Assembly: GCA_003427395.1 (NCBI GenBank)
Contig: BFEA01000004.1
Coordinates: 948,857 to 1,012,856, forward strand
Direction: 5' to 3'
Source: Chara braunii
Taxonomy: Eukaryota > Streptophyta > Charophyceae > Charales > Characeae
DNA: 64,000 bases
Under the pieces are notes generated by a model, which saw only the letters and a list, made by a program, of their open reading frames with translations, was not told the DNA's origin and did no database searches. Both the position numbers and the translations under genes were made by a program. Below, piece after piece: positions 46,016 through 57,044 of the stretch; within the stretch, counting starts at the first letter, position 1, and each line of letters opens with the position of its first letter.

Positions 46016-46205
46016 GCGCCCCCCCCTCTCCCCTCACGCACTTGAAGTGAATGAACCATTCCCCATTATCGGGGAAGATTAATTCTGTTTCGAACAGACA
46101 ACCCCTCCTCGTGTGGAAACCGAATGAATCTTCCCCAATGATAGGGAATGGTTCATTCACGTCTAGTGCTTGAGGGGAGAGGGAGGGGGGGGGGGCATAC
46201 ACAAA
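46010..46205. repeat. Long imperfect palindrome flanked by microsatellites
   Basis: The inner arms 46047-46080 and 46127-46160 (GTGAATGAACCATTCCC and its complement) match over 34 bp with about four mismatches. Complementarity continues outwards through GCACTTGA/CACGCACTTGA and C-run/G-run blocks to GTGTATGC/GCATACAC, and then CT on the left against GA on the right. The core (46081-46126) has its own small palindrome CTGTTTCGAACAG. Confidence 0.8.
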
Positions 46206-46289
46206 CACACACACACAGAGAGAGAGCCAAAAACGGTGCGTTTGCTGCGCCACTGCGCAGTGAACGGCGTTAATCTCTGTCCCCTTTTC

Positions 46290-46290
<1 letters not shown>

Positions 46291-46381
<91 letters not shown>

Positions 46382-46382
46382 N

Positions 46383-46413
<31 letters not shown>
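46291..46413. repeat. (CT)n(CA)n microsatellite with single N
   Basis: About 45 CT units, an N at 46382, then about 15 CA units. The N marks an assembly join between two dinucleotide runs. Confidence 0.95.
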
Positions 46414-46415
<2 letters not shown>

Positions 46416-46839
46416 CGCGATGCAGTCCGTTTTTCTCAATTTCATTCTCCTTCTTCCTTTTGTTTTTTTGGAAGTTTTCTTTGTTTTGTCGTTTGTTTTT
46501 TATTTTATTTTGTTCACATTTATTGTAAAGAAATTTTAATGTCGGGTCGGGCCTTGACAACCGGTAGGTACTGGTGGTTTAATCGACAAACCCAACTTCG
46601 AATTTTGCCGAGCTGCAGTGCAACCAGTACCACCATGGCTCTTCTCAGAAAAGTGAAGGCGGTACTGGTACCAGCCTCTGTACTGGACCAGCTGCCAGCA
46701 CCTGGAACAAAAGGGAGGTTGCTGGTTTCACTCACCTGCCACCCCAACCTCTCAAAAGAGCAAAGAAGTGGGAACATTTTCCCAGCAAAACAAATGAAGG
46801 AAGGGGGAAAAACACACACACACAGAAAAACAGACATTC

Positions 46840-47600
46840 CTCGCCTGCTCATTTTCTTTTTGTGCTGGATGTATCTGACCGCAGCGGAATGCTCCCGCCG
46901 CCCTAGCCTCGTAACGTGAAAGAGCCATGAGAATGGGGGATGTTCTGTCAGCAAATCGAAGGAAAAATGGGGGGGGGGGGGGGGGGGAGGAGGTAGATTC
47001 CTCCTACGGTGGGTGTCTTTTTGTGCTGTATCTGACTGCAGTTGCGTCCTGAGATGAGTGAGGGGCTGATCGGACAGTCGTTGACTTTCGTAAAAGACAA
47101 ACGAGAAAGCTGGAAGCAAACCGCGCGGAACGTGGAAAAAACAATGGAATCCGACAGGCCTGCGCCCAACGCCGTGGCAACGGAGTATTTACAAAGCCGG
47201 TGGTGGGATGTTGCAGCTCATTCCAATCAAGAGAAGGGGTGGATACAAGAAGAAAAAAAAAACAGAAAAAAGAATTGAGCTCATGCTTTTTCGTGGCAGG
47301 GTAGGGATCGCCTGCTTTTGGAGTTTGGAAGCGGGTGGCGACGATCGCGCTGGTGCCGCCATGACCACAAAGATTGCCACTTCCTTTCATAAGCGGTACA
47401 GCACCCCACTCAGGCAGAAAGAAGTGGGATCCCAGACAACACCCGAAACTGCGTGGCATAAATACTGTCAGATCAGACCCCAAAGTGGGGGGTAGAACAA
47501 GAAAAACAAGATAAATCCTTTCCATGCTCGTTTTCTTTCTGCGCTGGATGTATCTGACTGCAATTGCGTCCGGAGACGAGTGAGAATAGTCCTAGTGTGA
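46840..47600. repeat. Dispersed repeats with GTGCTGGATGTATCTGAC
   Basis: A TTTTCTTT-TG-GCTGGATGTATCTGAC block and variants occur near 46853, 47018 and 47529, the last two followed by TGCA-TTGCGTCC-GAGA-GAGTGA. This suggests a repeat unit of about 510 bp. A G run of 19 lies at about 46970-46988. No coding domain is recognisable. Confidence 0.5.
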
Positions 47601-49030
47601 GTACACTCTCACGGTGTTTGTTCTCAACGGGCTGCGAGATTGAACCAGGCGGAGAACAAGAGGCCCATTTTCCCTTTTCCAATGGGCCCACAAAGTTACT
47701 CCCCTGCTGCACAATAGGGCCTTCCCCAAGCCCGAAATCTGTAGAGAGGCTCAATTGTGATCTCCCAACCATGAGTATTGTTCACTCGCCAAGTCTGGCA
47801 GAGTGTACCGCCCTGCCCTTTCGCACAAAAAGCCATCCACGGAAAAGAGGCCATGCTCGTGATTTCTTTTGCCTGGAATAATATAATGGCCCCGGTATCT
47901 CAAATTTTCAAAAGGCTGGGACAGCTCACACGACACGGTGTGTGCACTGCCCCATAGTAGAAAAATGGCTTGGAAAGGTACTGGAGGCCCAGTTTTGGTG
48001 GCATGTGCCACTCTCAAGTTCTGATTTGAATATTTTGCAGCAGAAGGTACACGGGCGGGACACTTTCTCATGTCATGTCTTCATTCCCCAGTCAATTTCC
48101 TGGGAGATAATTTCAGCTTGCCAGCTTGTTAGAAAGTGCCTGCAGGAGCGCCGTACGAAGGGAGGAAGCAATCAATGATGTTGCACCAGGGCCTCCCAAA
48201 CCATAATGGGAAGGAGCATGGGGTGTTAGTACATGTATATTTTTTAGTCACCAGTGCGAAAAGGATGGGCCTTTTGAAAGGAGACTTGTTGCTATAAAGC
48301 CAAGTTTTCGAGGAAAGAAAAGACGCTGAATCTGGACGTGTTTGTGGAGAGGTGCAAAAAACTGTAATTGCTCTGCTTTTCTGCATCTCTGCGTGGAACA
48401 GGTCCTGATCCAAACACTTATTCCAATTCTCTTTGCCAGTGGGATCTGGCCTTTAGGGCCTTGTTAGACCCTCCATGGAAATCCAATTTTTAGGAAATCG
48501 GTGTCGTTACACCGTGTCCGAATCCGCCAAATCCCTTGAACGAATGTGAAAACGCTCCCGAGAGATTTCCTTGGGTTCCTCGGAATCCCCAGCCAAAACG
48601 TCCTTGGATTCGAGGTCCCTTGGGTTAAAGGAGTTGGTACACGCCTCACATGCTGCGATTCATGGAAGACGTCCTCTGACGGTTCCCTCTCCTGCTGCTG
48701 GCCACTCTTCTCCTGCTCGTTGTCGTGTTGTCCCACGTGTGTGTCGTTGTGCGGGGTCCTCACAGCGGAGGGAAACAACGATCTTTGAGGAAGACGGCGA
48801 TGGACAGGTGTGAAGCCTCCAACAGACAACCGGGGGGCGTCGTTGAGTACGTCGGTCTAGAAGCGACGGTCGAGGCATGACCCGACTTTGTACAGTCATT
48901 TCCTGCCTCATGAGCAGCCGGTACCGTCGGATCCGGAAGAGCAATGGGTGGATGCTCTGTCCCACACCTATCTCTGGGGAGCGCATCGGCGCAAGACTGG
49001 ATGGGGAGCCATTGTAGACAATAGGAGGCT

Positions 49031-49489
49031 GTGACAAGTCTTCATTCCTCTGCTTTGCTAGAGGAAAGTGTCGTGGAGGCGATACGGAGATTGTGGACTT
49101 GGATTTTGGGTTGTCAAGCGCGAGTGCTGCAGCAGCTACACACTCGGACATTCAACCCAGTGCCTGCCGTGAGCGTCGGCGGATCGAGTGTGCATGGTGC
49201 AAGGTCCTGTCCGCAAGATGCGAGCCCTAATGGGTGTCGTCCGCCGCCTTCATTTTCTCGGGGTGCCGGATCATCCAGTGACATGCTGAGGATGTCGTTT
49301 CCCCCCCCTTCGACATCGCCTTTGACTACAACGCGGCAGACAATGCCCTCACCGGCGGCGAACATAAGCGTTGCCGGATCGGAGGAAGGTGGCAGGCAGG
49401 TGTGGGAGTCATGTCAGCGACAAATGCGTCAAATGCTTGTGGAGAACCTAACAAATGGGGTGTCAAGGATGCGTGTGGTGAGTGAATGA
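49031..49489 (+). pseudogene. N-terminal region of the trihelix-like gene, closed by in-frame TGA
   Basis: The frame is open from about 49031, shows SFSRGAGSSSDMLRMSFPPP and STSPLTTTRQTMPSPAA, and ends RQVWESCQRQMRQMLVENLT NGVSRMRVVSE then TGA at 49487. As I recall, N-terminal halves of Chara trihelix-like proteins look like this, and the following ORF is in the same frame six codons later. So the two were probably one protein of about 470 residues. A start codon for this part is not clear (first in-frame ATG near 49282). Confidence 0.5.
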
Positions 49490-49573
49490 CCGAATGTGGA
49501 AGACTCCAAACGGGTGAGCGATTACGAATCTTCAAATGTTCTTTGCGAAGAGGAAGCGGAAGACGTGGACGTC

Positions 49574-50458
49574 ATGGAGATTCGACCCCTGCCTCTGCGT
49601 GGTAAAGGAAGGGGTGGAGGCGTGCATCAAGAGAAGACTGTTTCCCGTGGTGGTTGCTGCTCGAAGGGTCCGGCAGGCGAGAAGGGTGGGAAACATCCGT
49701 TCTGGAGTGTTGAGGAGATGCTCAAGCTCGCCCGAGCGAAGAGGGATCAGCAAGCTCATTTCGAGGGCATGTCGCACAACTACGGACGAATGCACAACAG
49801 GGAATGGAAGCTGCAGGACCTGCCAAAGCATTTGTTGGAGGTGGGGGTAAGCAGGACGACAGACGACATCGGCAAGAAGTGGGATAACCTCTTCCAGCAA
49901 TACAAGAAAGTGCAACGGTATCAAAACGCCTCTGGGGGGAAGAAATTCTTCAACCTCACACCTGCATTGAAAATGGAAGAAGGCTTCGGAATAGAGAAGC
50001 GCATATATGATGAGATAGACACCATGTCGAAGGGTAACAAGACCGTTAACCCAGACAACAACCCCGACACAAGCGCCGGTGGAGGAGTGCAGATGTCACA
50101 TTCCCCATCCGTTGTTGGAGAATCGACAATCGGGGGTGATGGGAACAACGACGATGGAGCCTCGGCGCGGGAGTCTGGCTTCAGTGCAGGCAGCATGAGA
50201 GGGAACTACAAGAGGAAAAACATACGCCAACAGACATTCGACGCCATTGATGAAGTAATTGACAAACACTGCGCATTAATGGTTGACACCGTCGAGGGGC
50301 CCAGCAAGCGACAATATTTCATTCTGGAGTGGCAGTGCGACATACTCGAGCGTGAGGTTGATGCCCAGCAGTGGCACTACGAGGCGTCCGATGAGGTGAA
50401 CAGGTTGATGTGCACTACATTACTGGAGATCGCCGAAGCCATCAGGGACAGGTCTTGA
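49574..50458 (+). CDS. Trihelix / Myb-like DNA-binding protein
   Basis: 294 residues from the first in-frame ATG after the TGA at 49487; the frame itself is open from 49490. Residues 36-135 form a trihelix (Myb/SANT-like) domain: KHPFWSVEEMLKLARAKRDQ, REWKLQDLPKHLLEVGV, DIGKKWDNLFQQYKKVQRYQ, with the three expected Trp at 44, 78 and 103. A linker of Gly/Ser/Asp follows (about 160-210). A C-terminal helix block from KRKNIRQQTFDAIDEVIDKH to LLEIAEAIRDRS ends the protein. This type is much expanded in Chara braunii, to my recollection, and resembles the DNA-binding partner of Harbinger-type transposons. I find no DDE transposase nearby. The role as a transcription factor is therefore open. Confidence 0.75.
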   Translation: MEIRPLPLRGKGRGGGVHQEKTVSRGGCCSKGPAGEKGGKHPFWSVEEMLKLARAKRDQQAHFEGMSHNYGRMHNREWKLQDLPKHLLEVGVSRTTDDIGKKWDNLFQQYKKVQRYQNASGGKKFFNLTPALKMEEGFGIEKRIYDEIDTMSKGNKTVNPDNNPDTSAGGGVQMSHSPSVVGESTIGGDGNNDDGASARESGFSAGSMRGNYKRKNIRQQTFDAIDEVIDKHCALMVDTVEGPSKRQYFILEWQCDILEREVDAQQWHYEASDEVNRLMCTTLLEIAEAIRDRS

Positions 50459-50616
50459 TTCCGCCTCTACTCCTGCGGCGGTCTTCCTGTCCGTGAATCT
50501 ACAGGCGATGCGGTCGTCGCTTGTTTTGCTCCAGTGACACGTTCGTCTACGTATGTATATACATTTAGTTTAGTGTGTATAATACATAATGTTTTTTCAG
50601 AAGAGAAAAAAAAAAA

Positions 50617-50646
50617 GAGAAGGAGAGAGAGAGAGAGAGAGAGAGC
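50617..50646. repeat. (GA)n tract
   Basis: A short GA run 160 bp after the trihelix stop codon. Confidence 0.85.
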
Positions 50647-51262
50647 ATCAAGAAACAACCACGCACGCAAGGACTCGAGGAGTCGGGGGTGATGGACGAA
50701 CCGATCACCAGGCAAGAAGGAAGGAGGGGGAGGTGGGGGAGGTCGAGAGGACTCGTTGCAAATTGGGGTGGGAAGCGCGAGGGGCGGGAACTTTTTTGTA
50801 ATGCGGAAGGGTGGCTTCGGGTGGTAGGTCGTCATGGAGGTGAAAAAAGGTTTTGATCGCCTGCGCAACCCCATGAAATAAACGCCATCCCGTCGGAAGC
50901 GCGTCGAGGCATGGATTGATCACGCAGCCACTATAAAGGACTGACGCGGGTATGCTTCACAGCATGTGCAGGGCGCCCCGACGAGTATGTCTTCTCCTGC
51001 CTCATTGTCGTCCTTCGTCGCACGACGATCTCATCGTGGTCGCCGGTGAAGTGCAAGTCCGGTATGTCGACAAATGCGTCCATTGTTGTCTCTGCAGGCG
51101 AGTGATCAGCGGTCTCTCCGTCGTGGCGTCTACGTCAAGGAGCACTTTCGTTCGCTGTTCGTTTTAGAAGAGGCGACATCCGACTGCACAACATGCCGCC
51201 ACGTGGACAGTCGCAACATAAAAAGCAAGACAGCCCCGACGAAGGCAGAGGTGGCCAACTCG

Positions 51263-51345
51263 GAAGGGGACACGCTGGCAAGCGCATCGGCCCCTGCCTT
51301 TTGCAAAGCGCGGGAGCCCTCCCGACCATGTCATGCAGTAGTTAA
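51263..51345. repeat. Segment shared with 63914-64000
   Basis: GAGCGCATCG-CCCCTGCCTTTT, GGGAGCC-TCCCGACC and GTGTCA-GCAG-AGTT blocks appear in the same order and spacing at both sites. It is a dispersed repeat, perhaps the end of a larger element. Confidence 0.6.
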
Positions 51346-51413
51346 ACAAGAAAAAACAAAATGAGAGACAATTCGGGAAGGACACATAATAATCCCATGA
51401 ACCGCCAAAACGG

Positions 51414-51705
51414 GCGCAGTCGCGTTCTCGCTTCGTCGTTCTAGGCGGGTGCGCCAGCTGTACATCCCGCGGTCCCCTACGACAGGATAGGTTCCCAAGG
51501 GGCATAAGCTTGCTTCCCTAAGGGGTTGTCACCACCCTTAGGGGCGTATCCGTACCAAGGGCGCAGTCGCGTTCTCGCTTCGTCGTTCTAGGCGGGTGCG
51601 CCAGCTGTACATCCCGCGGTCCCCTACGACAGGATAGGTTCCCAAGGGGCATAAGCTTGCTTCCCTAAGGGGTTGTCACCACCCTTAAGGGCGTATCCGT
51701 ACCAA
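51414..51705. repeat. 147-bp tandem duplication
   Basis: GCGCAGTCGCGTTCTCGC starts at 51414 and 51561, and both copies run to GGCGTATCCGTACCAAG with one or two differences. The near identity suggests a recent duplication or an assembly duplicate. No gene is seen between 51363 and 53600. Confidence 0.9.
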
Positions 51706-53145
51706 GCTACTGACCCACGTGCGAAAGCTTTTACATGCAATTGTAGAGGTAGGTCAGCCGATGATATTTGCTCGCTCGCTGTAGTATAGATACGCTTGGT
51801 TAACGCCAAGCGGACCCGAACGTTGTCCGTCCTTTAGGGCGCTGATCTCCTAAGTACGAAGCGGACGCCGGTCGACTAGGACGTTCTCAACCAACCGTAA
51901 AACCCAAGATTATCTCAGTCCCTTTAGACACATAGCCAAAACAAAGTTATAATAACCATCCATACTTGTATCAAAAAGAGTTGACCGCAACCGATAAGAA
52001 TCTACATCCAATCCAAAGTAATAACTGGGATAATCCAAATCATCATTTGATACATTCAACAACATAAGATCAAAAACAATTTGACCACCTCAGATCGAAT
52101 ATCACAAAACAATCGTACAACTGCCAACAAGAAGTTGACTATCGATAATAATATAAATGTAGTCGACAAGGTAGTCGGTTGCCTTAGTCTTAACTTGATG
52201 AGACTCGTTGCCAAAGCATTCATTCCAGCCTACACCCGACCTAAGATTCGACACACATAGTTGTCTTTAGTTTTTCTCAATCTTCTTGGATGACATGTTG
52301 TTTTGCGGATGATTCTTGATCAGGAGCGTTGTTTGAAGTGTTGCATGCCTCTCCCTTTAGGAAGTGGTCGGGGGTATTCCTCCTCGTCCTCCGAGCACAA
52401 AACTCGGATCTCGGAAGTTGGGCCGCCTCCATCGAATCGACATGTACCCCCCCGCAGAACGGTCCACTCTGGGTTGATAACAGGGTTGGCTCCTAAAGCA
52501 ATGAACCCCCGTCCCAGATGCTTTCTGAAGAAAAAATATGTGTCCACTGCAAGTAGCTTTCAACTACTCTTACTTCTCTCGAGTTCAGGGTAGCTTGGAG
52601 AAAAAAAAAATCAAAAGAAACAAAGAATGAGAATCATTTGGACAGGTATTATGGCGGACCCACCAGGAGTGCTGCTCCGCCAGAGATAGAGATGGAGATG
52701 GAGGAAGGAGGGGGAGCGAGATGGCACAACGCAGCTCCCACGACAGACTTCAACGCACGTACTCCAAAGTGCGCAGAAGTAGAATGATGAGAAAAACAGA
52801 CAACTGTTGGGGTACACCTCAGCGGACTGACGTGAGTGGACTGGACTGGCTGGTACCGACAGAGGTACCGGCCTGGACTGGACTGCCCCGAATAGAACAC
52901 AGGCCTGTGAGCACAGGCCAGGGGATGGTCTCACAGACCAACTAGAGGTCTGCTACACAATCCTCGGCCTGTGATGGATCATCGCATAGATACAAGCACG
53001 CTTCCGCCAAGCAGCGGAACTTTACCAAAGAAAAAGAAAACCTGAGTAGTCTAGGATGCGGAGCAAGCTCCATGGTAAGTCCATGCGATGCAGCCTAGGA
53101 TAGAAAATGTCACAAAACAGCAATGCCACGGCTAACAGCCTAAGT

Positions 53146-53217
53146 GAAAGCAGAAGCAACTAACTAGCATACATATCCTAGGAAAGCAGAAACAACTAAC
53201 TAGCATACATGTCCTAG
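53146..53217. repeat. 36-bp tandem repeat
   Basis: GAAAGCAGAAGCAACTAACT and GAAAGCAGAAACAACTAACT start at 53146 and 53182; a partial third starts at about 53218. Related words (CTAAG, GCAGTAGCCTCAGT) recur up to 53360. Confidence 0.8.
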
Positions 53218-53630
53218 GAAAGCAGACAGTAATGACAACTAGGTCGTAAAATGTTGGAGGCAATAGCCTCAGTTTGGAAAAAGCTGACTAGTGTATAAGT
53301 CCTAAGAACAACCAAAAGCAGAACAACTAAATCATAGAAATGTTAGAGGCAGTAGCCTCAGTCTGTGAGCAATAAGCAACAACAAGTCAACCATATGACT
53401 GCATTCTTGTTTCTTTCACAGTTTTGCAATTTTTGTGAAGATTCTACCACGTTCGGTTTTCATTTCACCTGCACTTCTTCATTTTTCATTCTCATTTTCA
53501 CCCTTCGGACTTTTCCTTTGAGGGTGTTTGGGTGCAGGGTACAAACAATGTAAAATAACACAAACTTATGTTCTTCTTTTACTACATTTTTCACTAATCC
53601 CCATCTTTGCACATTCTTGTACACTCTTTT

Positions 53631-53855
53631 CAGCGCAACTGCACATTTTTATCAGGGTGCAAGGTACGTCTAAATAAGACTCTCACGATAGATAGGACAA
53701 CTGTCATAAGGATGAGGGCGATGGTAGCAGCCCTCCCTCTTCAGCGCAACTGTACATTTTTGTCAAGGTGCAAGGTATGTCTAAGTAAGACTCTCACGAT
53801 AGATAGGACAACTGTCATAAGGATGAGGGCGATGGTAGCAGCCCTCCCTCTGATC
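53631..53855. repeat. 111-bp tandem duplication
   Basis: CAGCGCAACTG starts at 53631 and 53742; both copies contain AAGACTCTCACGATAGATAG and end GCAGCCCTCCCTCT. The unit is 37 codons, so a plus-strand frame (53607-54059) repeats the same peptide. On the minus strand the unit contains a Cys-rich frame (REGCYHRPHPYDSCPIY). A GTAAGC follows CAG at 53877 on the plus strand. Confidence 0.85.
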
Positions 53856-54197
53856 AACACGACGAAAATCATTCAGGTAAGCAACTTCGTCTCAGCAGGA
53901 GCCAGGGCGGCTAGCATTAACCATACCTCTGAAGCATGCATGACAGAGAGCATGCTGGTTGCAGGCCATGGCCATTGTGGGGCGTTCACCATCACAGTTA
54001 GGTGCACATTCGCTATAGCGTCCGCAGACACAGATGAGACATACTGCACCTGGATGTAGGGACGTTCACAATCCGGATACAGGTGACATCCCTGCCGACA
54101 GCGGGCCCGAAAAATTATACAGTTATAGTGACGTCGACAAAGTCGATGCTTTCCACAACCAAGTGTAACTGTGTCAGTGATCTCACAAAGAAGGAGG

Positions 54198-54990
54198 TCA
54201 CAAGGTGTTAGTGCAGCATGTGGGGGAATGAAGACTAAAGTAGGCACGGTGACAGACATGGAGGTAGGCACGGAGACAGACACATAAAACAAGCATGGAG
54301 ACAGGTGCAGAGGCAGGCACAGAGACAGGTGCCGAGGCGGGGACGGAAGTACACGACGTACCTATAGTATCAGTCATCTGGAAGGAGACAGACACAGAAA
54401 CAGGCACAGAGACAGATACGGAGGCAGGCACAGAGATAGGGGTAGAGGTGGGCATGCAAGTACACGAGGTGCCCACAGGGTTAATGACCTTAAACAGTTG
54501 CAGATTAGGGTAATTACGCATGAGATCACATATGGCAGTAATAGTTTGCACCATAGCACCGTTATTCCATAATTCCTAAGAACCAGAGTCACGGACAAGA
54601 GAGGTGTAGTGGCAAGGCGCATGTTGAATATAGACACAAACGTGAGAACAGTGGTACGGGTCGCCACCCGAAGGGGCACGCTGCATATCAAGTCGGCACC
54701 TTATCAAAGCAGTCTCCAAAACAGAGACATTGAATCCCCCATTTGGAGTGTTATTACTATCTTGCGGGGGATGCGAAGTTGGGTTATCGACATATAACTC
54801 ATGTTCCTAAGCATCAAGATCGGAAGCAATGGCCAAAAAATCAGAGTGAGTATATGGTTTCTGATGATAGGCTTGTAAGCAGATGTTAGTAGCAGCGAGG
54901 ATACACAGATTCGGTGGAGTCCAGTCAGGCGGATTTTCACAGAATCTCCTACAGTCCCTTTGCCAAGTGCATCCTCGGATGGTCCCTCGC
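54198..54990 (-). pseudogene. Long minus-strand frame interrupted only by two TAG codons
   Basis: From about 54990 to 54198 one minus-strand frame reads through about 260 codons with only two stops, both TAG (54809-54807 and 54578-54576, 77 codons apart). The text is protein-like: RRFCENPPDWTPPNLCILAA, SDFLAIASDLDA, ELYVDNPTSHPPQDSNNTPN, ETALIRCRLDMQRAPSGG, AICDLMRNYPNLQLFKVINP. It then becomes a Ser/Val/Pro repeat over the minisatellite at 54240-54460. I do not recognise the family. It may continue upstream, frameshifted, into 55021-56027. The opposite plus strand has a Glu/Thr/Gly-rich frame (54295-54513) that I think is a shadow. Confidence 0.4.
54240..54460. repeat. 18/36-bp minisatellite (GAGGCAGGCACAGAGACAGG type)
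   Basis: Imperfect units of GAGACAGGCACAGAGGCAG fill this stretch in two blocks separated by GGAAGTACACGACGTACC. Both strands stay open: plus ETGTETDTEAGTE, minus SVPVSVSVSVPAS. Confidence 0.75.
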
Positions 54991-55272
54991 CATCATGCCT
55001 CCTATTTTGTGTTTGCCGCATTGCGGAAAGGTTTGCAGTCGAAAAGCGTCATAGGCGTGGTAAGGATGTTTGGGGCAGTAAAAGACGGGGACGGGATGTT
55101 GGGGAGGCCGTGGTAGGGAGAATGAACGGGTTCTTCTTCGGCCAAGAACAGAGATGGAGAAAATGGGAGTAAGCTGAGGTTGGAAAGTAGGCCGAAGTCG
55201 GCGTCTAGGATGGCGAAGCAGACTTTCTACAGGGGCAGAACATGATGACGGAGTCTGTATGGACGAAGTGGT

Positions 55273-56027
55273 TTGTGGATTAGGAAGAGAGGTAACGGAT
55301 GGAGACAAAACCAGGGAGACAGGGGTGGTAGAGTCGCCGGAAGGTGGGTAACAGATGGAGATAAAACCAAGGGAAATAACGACGGCGAGGACGGGGTTGA
55401 TGAAGGTAGGAGTGATGAAGTCAGGGGTGGTGACGTGGCTGCAGCAGAGACAGGGGGGGCAGTCATAGGTGAGACCCGAAGAGGGGACTCTGCAGGCCGT
55501 AATGTAGGCATTGACACAGATGTCATGGTGGACCACACCGAAACCAAGGGCGACGCCGCAACTGCGATGGCCACGAATGCCATGGAGGAGCACACAGAGA
55601 CCAAGGGCGACACAGCAGTTGTGGTGGCCACGGATGCCATGGAGGAATACACCGAGACCAAGGGCGACACAGCACGTGCGGGTCGAGTTGCTCCCGCGGA
55701 ATCAATCATAGAAGCAACCAAGGCCGGTGAGGAAGAGGCTGCGAACCGAAAAGGGGCAGTTAAAGTCACAAACGACATAGAAGGGTTTACTAAGACTGAC
55801 GAGGACGCATGCGCGACAGACACAGGTAACGAAGAAGAGGTTGGGATAGGAGTGACAGACACTGGTAATGAAGAAGGGGTTGTGACATGCGTAGTCCGAG
55901 GACAGTGTGTGGATACCCGAGAAAGCAGGTGGTGAATAGACCATCGAAGCATGCCGTGAAACCAGCTGGACAGGTGAGACACGTGCGCAAGGTACCTGTG
56001 TTGACGTTTGCGAAATAGGAAGTTCAT
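55273..56027. other. Overlapping open frames on both strands, no domain
   Basis: The plus frame 55273-55935 (220 codons) is Glu/Thr/Asp-rich; the minus frame 56027-55227 (266 codons) is Ser/Pro/Val-rich. They cover the same DNA and the 57-bp repeat, so at most one is real. Given the protein-like minus frame further left, the minus strand is my preference, as a Ser/Pro linker of a decayed gene. Neither has a recognisable motif. Confidence 0.3.
55528..55690. repeat. 57-bp tandem repeat, about 2.8 copies
   Basis: ACCAAGGGCGAC starts at 55543, 55600 and 55657. The 19-codon unit is a multiple of three and keeps both strands open. Confidence 0.9.
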
Positions 56028-56197
56028 CCTTTCGCAAGCGTTGTTGGAGAGTGCCCGCGAAAAAGCATGCGGCGTATGAGCATCGTTGCTGCAGTTTTGA
56101 AATCATGCCAATTGGTGCAGACATACTCAAACCTAGTAAGCTGGTCTGTAAACACTCCCGCCGGCTGGTGTGCAGGGACGTTAGGTGTAGCACTAGG

Positions 56198-56199
<2 letters not shown>

Positions 56200-56245
<46 letters not shown>
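56200..56245. repeat. (TA)n microsatellite
   Basis: About 23 TA units. From here to 57040 the sequence is AT-rich and no gene is seen. Confidence 0.95.
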
Positions 56246-56247
<2 letters not shown>

Positions 56248-57044
56248 TTATGAGGGGCTATAAAATATGAAACGATCACTCCTCACGATCACTGATGGAT
56301 TTCCTTCAACAATTATAGTTATACTAAACAAAAGGTAGTCCAAATAATCAAGTAGAAGTTTGTGTGGTATCAGACGCTCACTCTCACAACAGTAGTGTAG
56401 CTTGTCCATCCACATTCACACAATACTCAGATAATCACCAAGCTTAACTAAAAATATATTCTAATGCATATCTGCGAGCATACTGAATTCGAACAACAAC
56501 ATCTCACACATTAAGGAAGTCAACTTTATCGCTTTCTGCGACTCACACTCTGCCTTATGCACACAAACCCCAACCATTTTTCACCATCCCTCAATAAAGA
56601 TACTCGGTCTTTAAAAATAGAAAGAAATCTGGGTGAAAATCCCAAGAAACATGAAAACCCACAAGAGTCAAGGTCTTAGATTGAGATGTAGAAACAGAGA
56701 AGTTGTGGCGTAAATCGACCTATTATCAAAAGATAACAGAAGAGTGATCAGACCGAAAGATTTAAGTTTTCAATCAACTTCGTAGACCTTCTTCACAGCT
56801 CAAGCCAAAGCGGACCAATACTATGTTTAAGACAGATAAAGAACATGCTCAATGTCATAACCTAGGTCCTCTACTAACTTCTCTCTCACCTTCTTTCAAT
56901 GGGCCCCAAAAATTACTGAAGACCTTCGGCAACATCTCCCTTAGACAGGGTGAATTGTCGAATTCTTCTTAGTAGAAAATAATATAACTCTTAAAATTCT
57001 ATAAAATTTTGGCAACGCTTCCCGTAGGAAAAATGTCTTTTTAG

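Noticed and set aside
45589-46919. Long frames with Arg-Glu or Ser-Leu repeats
   Set aside because: They are translations of CT/GA microsatellites and the palindrome, open on both strands.
49496-49498. Start codon of the trihelix gene at 49496
   Set aside because: The codon is GTG, not a normal nuclear start. The first in-frame ATG after the TGA is at 49574.
51414-51705. Nucleosome-phased satellite
   Set aside because: Only two copies. A 147-bp period in two units is not evidence for nucleosome phasing.
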